DNA of 64,000 bases, taken from assembly GCA_963798745.1 (NCBI GenBank), contig CAWCUF010000004.1, positions 206,830 to 270,829 on the forward strand. The letters run 5' to 3'. Positions 7,897-15,100 of the stretch are shown piece after piece. Position 1 is the stretch's first letter. Each line of letters opens with the position of its first letter. The stretch is from Prado023 sp963798745 (GTDB lineage Bacteria; Actinomycetota; Actinomycetes; S36-B12; CAIYMF01). A program made the translations under genes and the position numbers. Under the pieces are notes generated by a model that saw only the letters and a program-made list of their open reading frames with translations, was not told where the DNA came from and searched no databases.

Positions 7897-8436
7897 ATGA
7901 CGACACAAGCACTTGAACAGCAGACATACCTCCCCGAGCCCACTGAGGAACTAGCCTCGGTGCTGAGCTTCATGGCTGCGCATGAGGATAATTCGGGTGC
8001 GCGGCCAGAGCCTCGTTACTTCCTTGCAGGCGCAAGCGAGCATGACCAGGTGGAGATGCCGGCGTCGGCTCATCGGGTCCTGCTCCAGGTCCTGGAGTCG
8101 ATGAAGGCCGGCAAGGCTGTCACGGTCGCGCCCCAGAGTCAGCGCCTCACGACCCAGCAGGCGGCAGAACTGCTCGGGGTGAGCCGACCAACGGTAGTCA
8201 AGCTGATAGACAGCGGCGAACTACCAGCAGAGACGCCAGGCGTCAGGCGTCGGATGGTGAAGCTTCATGACCTGCTGGCTTATCGCGAGCGGCGCCGGGA
8301 CGCGCAGTACCGGGCGTTGCTGGAGACCTCAGGGGACTACGTGGAGGAGTCTGAGGACGCGGAAACGGCCGAAGAGCGGTTCCGTCGTATTCGCGCCGAG
8401 CTTGCAGCCGAGCGACGCGCACGCGCGGGAAAGTAG
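7897..8436 (+). CDS. excisionase-type DNA-binding antitoxin
   Basis: This is a 179-residue protein with a MerR/excisionase-type HTH near residues 84-112 (LTTQQAAELLGVSRPTVVKL, then a wing DSGELP and VRRRMVKLHDLLAY). The C-terminus is a long charged helix (AEERFRRIRAELAAERRARA) that may bind the toxin. The ATG at 7897 follows GAAGGAG, so it is preferred over the long upstream frame. A PIN-domain gene starts 34 bp downstream on the same strand, the usual antitoxin-toxin order for this family. Autoregulation through the promoter at 7841-7869 is likely but inferred. Confidence 0.8.
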   Translation: MTTQALEQQTYLPEPTEELASVLSFMAAHEDNSGARPEPRYFLAGASEHDQVEMPASAHRVLLQVLESMKAGKAVTVAPQSQRLTTQQAAELLGVSRPTVVKLIDSGELPAETPGVRRRMVKLHDLLAYRERRRDAQYRALLETSGDYVEESEDAETAEERFRRIRAELAAERRARAGK

Positions 8437-8470
8437 AGCCCTGGGAACCTGCGGCTGAGAGGATAGCCGC

Positions 8471-9056
8471 GTGTTCGCTGCCGTCCTCGACACCTGCGTG
8501 CTCTGGCCCAGTGTCCAGCGCGATTTCCTGATGTCGATGGCCATCGAGGGCCTGTACCGACCGCTCTGGAGCGAGGCGATCCTCGAGGAGCTTCACCGCC
8601 ATGAGCAGGTCAAGTTGCTCGACAGGGGAGAATCCAGCCGAGGCGCTGGTTCGGGCTGACAACCTGCTGGTCAACCTGCGGACCCACTTCGACGACGCCC
8701 TGGTGGTTGGTTGGGAGCCCCTCGAGGGCTCTCATGGGCTGCCTGACGTCAACGACGAGCACGTCGTCGCGGCCGCGGTCGTCGGCGGTGCGGGGGCGAT
8801 CGTGACCGAGAACCTCAGGCACTTCCCGGCCGATCGTGTGCCGGCGAACATCCAGGTGCTGCCCGCGAAGGAGTTCGCGGCCAACACCGCTGACGTGAGC
8901 CCGGAGCGCGCTGCGCGGGCGATCTGCCAGATGTCGGCCAGGAGGACACGTCAGTCCCCTCAGGAGATAGTCGAGTTGCTGGTCTCGCGCTACAGCATGG
9001 ACGAAGTAGCGGAGATCGTCCTGCCGGTCCTCGACGAAGTAGCCAGCCGCTTGTAG
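8471..9056 (+). pseudogene. PIN-domain toxin (VapC-like), frameshifted
   Basis: From GTG 8471 the protein begins FAAVLDTCVLWPS, with the first catalytic Asp of a PIN ribonuclease, and continues to EELHRHEQVKLLDRGE. In-frame reading stops at 8659. The rest continues one base out of phase (NPAEALVRADNLLV, GLPDVNDEHVVAAAVVGGA, IVTENLRHFP). This includes the second acidic site (PDVNDEHV) and a Glu where many relatives have Asp (TENL). The shift falls at AGGGGAGAA near 8625, so a single G indel explains it, either a mutation or a sequencing error. Repaired, it is about 194 residues. Paired with the antitoxin at 7897, it would be an RNase toxin. Confidence 0.75.
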
Positions 9057-9244
9057 AGCGGTTGCGCGAACGTCGAACCTGGCGGTAGGCAGCCCTGGCG
9101 GCGTGGTTCGGGTGCAGAGGCGCCGCGTCATTCTGGAGCCGGATAGACCGTGTCCCGGAGTCCCCGCCTGGCTTCAACGGCGTGCTGACCGTGCCAGCAG
9201 TCACGACTACAAAGGTCACCATGAGTAACCAATTGGGTCCTTCG

Positions 9245-9426
9245 ACGCCCCAAATCGACAGATTGGCGGTCAATCCGTCAATCCGGCCTCGGGCTTGGGG
9301 CCGGCCCGGCCTCGGTCACGCTGGGTGAGTTGAGCCGGGCGAGCGGCCGCCATGGTGATGTGCATCGACGTGGAGTAGGGCTGAGTTGCTCTTGGCAGTC
9401 CTTCGCGGCAATGTGGGGCAGGTCAG
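9245..9426. repeat. dispersed repeat, copy with module B
   Basis: This copy holds the tail of module A (CGACAGATTGGCGGTCAATC) and nearly all of module B (CCTCGGTCACGCTGGGTGAG, GAGCGGCCGCCATGGTGATG, CTTGGCAGTCCTTCGCGGCA, GTGGGGCAGGTCAG). It is closest to the copy at 53081-53345. Confidence 0.75.
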
Positions 9427-9549
9427 TCGAGGTCCACTTCGCCGATCCCGCGTGCGGGGCCGTCCGAGTTCGCTGCCCGGGGATACCAGGACGCGCGCGA
9501 CGCGGGGCCCTTGCCAGAGCGCCCGGCTGCCGGGTCGGCTATCCGGTGC

Positions 9550-9864
9550 TCAGTGCACCACCTTGAGGCCAACTACCCCGCCAATGATCATGACGAGGAA
9601 GGCGATCTTGGGTGCGGACACCGGCTCCAGGCCGGTGGCCATGGAGTAGACCACGGTGAGCGAGGCACCGATCCCCACCCAGACGGCGTAGGACGTGCCA
9701 ACGGGGAGTTCCCGCATGGCGTAGGCGAGACCGCCCATGGAGACCACGAGAGCCACGCCGAACACCAGCGACGGCGCCAGGCGGGTGAACCCATCGGAAC
9801 GGTCGAGCGCGACGGCCCACACCGCCTCAAGAACCCCGGACACGATGAGCACGATCCACGACAC
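9550..9864 (-). CDS. sugE: small multidrug resistance transporter (SugE/Gdx type)
   Basis: This is a 104-residue, four-helix inner-membrane protein of the SMR family. The conserved membrane Glu is in VSGVLEAVWAVAL (residue 13). GFTRLAPSL near 26 and ELPVGTSYAVWVGIGA near 55-70 are the second and third helix signatures, and VGLKVV ends the fourth helix. GFTRL and the ending are closer to SugE/Gdx proteins, which export guanidinium, than to EmrE. It would act as a dual-topology antiparallel dimer. GTG 9864 is chosen because GGAGGAGA precedes it at ideal spacing and it matches the family's usual length. I found no guanidine riboswitch upstream. Confidence 0.88.
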   Translation of the reverse strand: MSWIVLIVSGVLEAVWAVALDRSDGFTRLAPSLVFGVALVVSMGGLAYAMRELPVGTSYAVWVGIGASLTVVYSMATGLEPVSAPKIAFLVMIIGGVVGLKVVH

Positions 9865-10182
9865 GCTTGTCTCCTCCGAGCGGTTGACACTCGCCGGGTA
9901 CTGCACCCCCGAGCCGCGCGGGGCGGCGCCAGCGTCGCACGCAGCGCGAGTGTGGGGCAAGCGTGCCCGCTCTGCGCGCCGACGTCGTGGGCCTTCCAGG
10001 TCCCGCGGATCAGGTCGGTGCGCTGGGTGGACAACCAGGTGTCCGCGTCACCCTCCGACGGGAACGTCATCGAGGCGACACCCGGACCCCGTCGGGGCCG
10101 ATGAACGAGACCCGGAAGTTCCCCGAGGGCAGTCCTGGATCTTCCCGAACCGGCGCCCCATGAGATTCCCCCTCACCGTCGT

Positions 10183-10294
10183 GTCCCGAACTGGGGACAC
10201 GAAACGGGCACTGAGCACCCCCGAGGCCCGGATTCCGTGTCCCGAGCGTGTCCCCGCTCCAGGTCATTCGGGAGTCATTCGGGACACGAAACGG
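10183..10294. repeat. GGGACACGAAACGG motif pair near attachment scar
   Basis: GGGGACACGAAACGGG (10193-10208) and GGGACACGAAACGG (10281-10294) are direct repeats, accompanied by several GTGTCCC words. GTGTCCC words also occur at about 10603-10622, on the other side of the tRNA half. I read these as integration-site debris. Confidence 0.4.
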
Positions 10295-10339
10295 ACGTTC
10301 CAGACCATTCTGTTCGCTAGCGCAGACCTCAAAGAGAAC

Positions 10340-10371
10340 GCCCCTGACCAGTGTTTGAGCAGGTCAGGGGC
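10340..10371. terminator. hairpin, probable terminator
   Basis: A perfect 10-bp stem, GCCCCTGACC (10340-10349) and GGTCAGGGGC (10362-10371), encloses a 12-nt loop. On the minus strand it lies just beyond a degenerate tRNA acceptor-like end at 10382-10400. Confidence 0.6.
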
Positions 10372-10381
10372 TGCTTTCGAC

Positions 10382-10400
10382 TGGAGCGGGTGAACGGGTC
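10382..10400 (-). repeat. second tRNA-acceptor-like fragment
   Basis: TGGAGCGGGTGAACGGGTC closely matches the acceptor/T-arm start of the tRNA-Gly half at 10496 (TGGAGCGGGTGACCGGGATC). It too is followed by a hairpin on its 3' side. It may be an older tandem attachment scar. Confidence 0.4.
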
Positions 10401-10450
10401 CGTCGATCGCTGTTGGCGATCTCCTCCCGATCCCGGGCTCCACTTGCGGG

Positions 10451-10499
10451 TCCAAGGAGAAAGGGCCCCGCGGAACAACGCGAGGCCCTTCTCCTTGGA
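10451..10499 (-). terminator. tRNA terminator hairpin
   Basis: TCCAAGGAGAAAGGGCC (10451-10467) pairs with GGCCCTTCTCCTTGGA (10484-10499), with one bulged A. It immediately follows the tRNA 3' end on the minus strand, as expected for an actinobacterial tRNA terminator. Confidence 0.7.
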
Positions 10500-10544
10500 G
10501 CGGGTGACCGGGATCGAACCGGCATGGCCAGCTTGGAAGGCTGG
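10496..10544 (-). tRNA. 3' half of tRNA-Gly(UCC), probable attachment site
   Basis: The minus strand contains the anticodon stem-loop (CCAGC, loop CTTCCAA, GCTGG, anticodon TCC), the T arm (GGTTCGATCC) and the 3' acceptor strand with encoded CCA (10496-10498). The D arm and 5' acceptor strand are absent: sequence upstream of the anticodon stem (beyond 10544) is unrelated. This exact boundary is what integration into the 3' half of a tRNA leaves behind, with the intact tRNA at the other end of the element. The left side (10495 downwards, with the native terminator) would be chromosome and the right side the element end. No integrase is visible nearby. Confidence 0.75.
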
Positions 10545-10913
10545 ATGCGAACCTAGTCCCGTAGCAGGTCACGCGGCATTCTCCATCCACCGAGGCTCCG
10601 TTCGTGTCCCCAACGTGTCCCGAGGGCAGTCGCAACTGCCACTCTCAGTGGGCTGAATGTCGGTTTCAAGTTGAAGTCCGAGAGTGTGGAACACATTCTC
10701 GGGCGTGCCGTGGGTCCTGCTGCCGAGACGTCGGAGGGGGCCCGCACGGACCTGCGGCAGTCGCCTGGGTCCTTTTGCGGCGCAAGGACGTAGGTCTCGC
10801 GATCAAGCGACCTGAGGCTCGGCATGGGAGTACCGGCGACAGGTCCCGCCCGGTGACCGTTACGGGATCAGTGGGCTGGGGTCTCCGACGACGGGGCCTG
10901 TTCGTTGGCGGGC

Positions 10914-11010
10914 GGACCGGTTGGCCGGGGGGCGTGCCGGTCCGTCTGGGGGCCAAGCTCTGCTGCGCTCAGGTTGCGCCCGGCTGGCAGAGTGCGTGCC
11001 CAGGCTCCCA
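10914..11010 (+). repeat. orphan copy of lipoprotein upstream region
   Basis: This stretch (GGACCGGTTGGCCGG, GCGTGCCGGTCCGTCT, GCTGGCAGAGTGCG) closely matches the sequence just upstream of the lipoprotein gene at 41456 and, more partially, that at 47921. Here no plus-strand lipoprotein gene follows. Instead the minus-strand lipoprotein gene ends at 11055. Confidence 0.65.
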
Positions 11011-11054
11011 TCATCCGAGTAGGTATCGGTTCGCGCGCCCAGTTGTGGTTGGGG

Positions 11055-11819
11055 CTACCCGAGTGTGATCGAGGAGACGATCTGATCCGTGGTGGCCAAC
11101 CAGCCTGCGACCTCCTCCTCGGGGGTCCCGTCGGTTCCGGCCGAGGCCATCAGCGGCTCTCCGCCGGCCTCGATCGCGTACACGCGACGCGAGCCCAGGA
11201 CGATCTCCCCAATCTGCCGATCGTCCTGTTCGTCGAGGTACGGCCACAGAACGACGCACGGACCATCGTTGGGAGGGCTGTCGGCGAAGCACCTCGCCGA
11301 CGGGTCGGAAACCTCAACGTCCCACCACGACGCGTCGCCGTCGGCGAGGCTGAGCGTGCCTTGGTCAACGATCTCCAGCGCGACGGCCCCCTCGAGCCAC
11401 GCGCCGACGTCGCCGGGGAAGCCGATGGGACCAGCGAACAGCTCCTCGTCGGCGGATTCCTCTGCTGTCACGAGCTGGGTCAGGTCGGCGACGTTGACTG
11501 GGAAGTCGAAGATGAGGGAGCCGTAGGGGTCACCGAGGAGGAACCGGTACGGGTCGTTTCCTTTGGACGGGTCGAACGTGGCCGCAGTGGTTGTATAGGT
11601 CACCGGGAACGGGCCGTTGGTGTAGGTATGGGTGCCGGGCTCGATCGTCGGCTGGTACTTCGTGAGGTCGTCCGCTGGCGCCTCGGACGTGGCGACCTCC
11701 GTCGGTTCCGCCCCAGAGGTGGCGCCGCTGCTGCTTGAGTCGCACGCGGAGAGCAGCAGCGCGGCGCTGCAGGCGATCGTGGCCATGCCGGCCGCTTTGA
11801 GCAATGAAGGCGTGTCCAT
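11055..11819 (-). CDS. secreted lipoprotein, partner of the BTAD-STAND protein
   Basis: This is a 254-residue predicted lipoprotein. A signal peptide with lipobox LLLSAC places the lipidated Cys at about residue 26, followed by a Ser-rich linker. The C-terminal signature, RRVYAIEAGGEP then GWLATTDQIVSSITLG, recurs in the lipoprotein at 41456 (RVWVVDQQ..., WLATADEVVDSIDLG) and in the remnant at 48007. These three define one family, found only beside the giant receptor-like genes in this window. It would sit on the outer face of the cytoplasmic membrane. It is transcribed divergently from the 12107 gene across 287 bp, so the two could share a control region. I do not recognise a named domain. 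Confidence 0.75.
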   Translation of the reverse strand: MDTPSLLKAAGMATIACSAALLLSACDSSSSGATSGAEPTEVATSEAPADDLTKYQPTIEPGTHTYTNGPFPVTYTTTAATFDPSKGNDPYRFLLGDPYGSLIFDFPVNVADLTQLVTAEESADEELFAGPIGFPGDVGAWLEGAVALEIVDQGTLSLADGDASWWDVEVSDPSARCFADSPPNDGPCVVLWPYLDEQDDRQIGEIVLGSRRVYAIEAGGEPLMASAGTDGTPEEEVAGWLATTDQIVSSITLG

Positions 11820-12106
11820 GATGATCCCTTCAGAATCGAGTTGTCTTTGTGCTTGGCCAGACTCCCTGCCGAGCACCTCGTGCACGACTTCGACGGTACG
11901 GGCAGCCAATAGCAGGCAGATAGCACGCCACAGGCCTGAGCGCCTGCGACGCCGCTGCACCCTGCCTCTCGGGCATCGGAGCCAGGGGAATGGACTCCGC
12001 GGGTTTGGTCAGCCTAGGCTTAGCCGGACACGCACAGGGCTGTGCGGTGCCCGCTCACCGGGCGGCGCGGAGCGCACACGCTGACCATCCACGCGAGGTG
12101 CGGCTG

Positions 12107-15100
12107 ATGAAGGTATGCGTTCTTGGGGGCATCAGGATCGGTGTGGGCGGGGAGCCGTCGCCGGTGAGCACCCTGCGGCACCAGCGGATCGTGGCAGGCC
12201 TGGTCCTTGCCGGCCCTCAGGGGCTTTCCGTGGATAGCCTCGCCGCCCGGGTGTGGGATGCCGACGAGACGCCGACTTCCCCGGTCCCGACCCTGCGGAC
12301 CTACGTCAAGCGGTTGCGGTCCACCGCTTCCGATGAGGACGGCACGCTCATCGTGACCCGTCCAGGTGGGTACGTGCTGTCCGTCGACCCCGACGACGTG
12401 GACAGCGAGTACTTCCTGCGGCTCGTCGCAGAGGCACAGCGGGAGACCCGGCTGGATGACTCGCTGCACCTGCTGGATCGGGCCCTGGCCCTGTGGCGGG
12501 GAGCTCCGTTCGACGGATTGGAGGGTCTCGATTGGGTAGCTCCCAGTGCCACCCGGCTCAATGAGGCCAGAGTGGCTGCTCAGGTGCATCGCTTGGCCGT
12601 GCTCCTTGACCTTGGCGTCGGTGACGTCGCCGGGGAGGCGGCGGACCTGCTCGTGGACAACCCCTACCACGAGCGGCTTCGCGCACTACGTGTGGTGGCG
12701 TTGTACCGCGCGGGCAGGCAGGCCGAGGCCTTGGCTGACATCGCCGAGCATCGCACCCGGATGGGAGACGAGCTCGGGGTCGACGTGTCCAAGGCGGTCA
12801 GCGAGCTCGAGGTCGCCATCCTGCGCCAGGACCCAGCGCTGAGCGCCCCCCAAAGCTCAGGACATGCCCTTCGCGGGTACCTGTTGGGTCCCCGCATCGG
12901 TGGAGGTGCAACCTCCGTCGTGAATCGGGCGACCCAACCATCGGTCGGTCGCCAGGTCGCGGTCAAGATCATCCGGGGCGCGCGCGCCAACGACCCGGGC
13001 TTCGTCCGCCGGTTCCCAACGCAATCCACGACCGTGGCCCGACTGGCGCACCCACACATCGTCCCGCTGTACGACTACTGGCGTGACGCGGAGCAGGCCT
13101 ACTTCGTCCTCCGGTGGATCGAGGGCGGCAACCTCACCGATGCGTTGGCCGCGCACCCGATGACGCTGTCGCGTGTCGCTGACGTCGTGGCACAGGTCGC
13201 CGACGCATTGGACTTCGCCCACAGCCGCGGGGTCATCCACCGCAACGTCAAACCGTCCAATGTGCTGCTCGATCGAGATGGCAACGCCTACCTCACCGAC
13301 TTCGGCATCCCAACGAATGCCGGTCGAGGGGCGGGCACACAAGGATTCATGGACACCGCGGGCTTCGTCTCACCAGAAGTGCTCAGCGGCGACGATGCCG
13401 GACCGTCCACCGATGTCTTCTCGCTCGGCGTTCTGGTCAACGTGATGCTGGCCCGCGGCCCGCAGCCGGCCGGCGCCGCCGGGGCGCACGACTCGGCTGA
13501 CGACACCCACGGACTGCCCGGCCCCGTCGAGACCGGGGATCCGAAGCTGGACGCCGCCCTCGACAGGCTGGTGGCCCGGGCGACCGCCAGCGAACCCAGC
13601 CACCGCCACGCCTCGGCGGGGGCGCTGGCCACCGAGCTCGCTGAGCTCGCGTCGGTGGCACCGAGGCCCCGCAGCATCGACCTCGAGAACCCCTATCGGG
13701 GGCTGGCGGCGTTCGCGGCACCTGACGCTGGGGTGTTCTTCGGACGTGATCGGATGATCTCAACCGTGCTGGCCCGCCTTGCCCAGGAGCCCGGCGTGCT
13801 CGTCGTCGGCCCATCCGGGTGTGGCAAGTCCTCGCTGGTCGGCGCCGGCGTCGTGCCTCGGCTGCGATCGATGCCCCACCCACCTCTGGTGACGACGATG
13901 GTGCCCGGATCGGATCCGTTCGCTGCTCTGGTCCAAGCCCTGGGGATGGTGGCCACCAACCCGGACGCCGATGCCAGGGAACTCATCGATGCCGACTCGG
14001 GGCTGGTCGAGATGACCGCTGCGTTGTGCCCGGGTTCTCGAGTCACGATTGTCGTCGACCAACTGGAAGAGCTGTTCACGCTGTGCCCGCCGGCTGAGTC
14101 CGAGGCGTTCCTTGCGTTGCTGGCCGGAGCGCTGTCGTCGTCCACCGGGAAAGGCACCCTCCTGCTGTCGATCCGTGCGGACTTCTTCGACCGGCCACTG
14201 GAGTCGCCCTCGTTCGGCAAAGTCGTCGGTCCAGCAGTACAGACCTTGTACCCGATGACTGCAGACGAGCTGGTGGCGGCCATCACCAAGCCGGCGCGTA
14301 CCGTGGGCGTTGAGTTCAGCGAGGCGCTCGTGGCCCGATTGGCCGCGGATGTGGCTGACCAACCCGGAACCCTGCCCCTGCTTCAGTTCGCCCTCACTGA
14401 GATGTTCGAGCGTCGATCGATGGACCGCATCGATGTGCCCGACTACGAGCGGGTCGGCGGACTGGCCGGTGCCCTGGTGGCGGCAGCCGAGGAGCGGTTC
14501 GCCCTGATGTCGGTCGAGGAGCAGCTTGCGGTCCGCCGGTTGATGTCGAGGCTTGTCGCTGTCGAGGGCGAGGTGACCAGCCGGCGTGAGCTCGTTGCCG
14601 ACATGGCCAACATCCCGGGAGTCAGCCGAGAGCTGATCGACGGGCTCGCTGGGGCGAGGTTGCTCACGCTCGACCACCAACCCACGAGTCGGGAACCGAC
14701 GGTGGAACTCGTGCATGAAGCCCTCCTTGAGGCGTGGCCCCGGCTGCGCGGTTGGGTCGACGAGAACCGGGAGCACTTGAGCGTGGCAGGTCGGCTGCGG
14801 ACCGATGCGGCACAGTGGTGGAGCCAGGGCCGCGACCCGGACCTGCTCTACCGAGGCCTGGCCCTCGCCCTCGCCGAGGACGTCGCCGCGGACACCGGCA
14901 TTGGGCTCTCCGGGCCGGAACGCGAGTTCCTCGCAGCCGGGGTACGTGCCCGGGACGACGAGGAGGCTCACGCCCGCGAGCAGGTGGTGCGGGAGCGCCG
15001 CCAGGCACGTCGTCGCAGCGCCCTGCTCACCGCAACTGCAGCGGCAGTGGTCATCGGCGTCCTGGCGACAGTGCTTGGCGCGGGTGCCGCACGGCAGGCA

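Noticed and set aside
9865..9960. Possible guanidine-III riboswitch upstream of the sugE-like gene (GGTGC...GTACCCGG words)
   Set aside because: The words resemble part of the motif, but no downstream segment can form the required pseudoknot with GTGCAGT, and the core GACGG element is absent.
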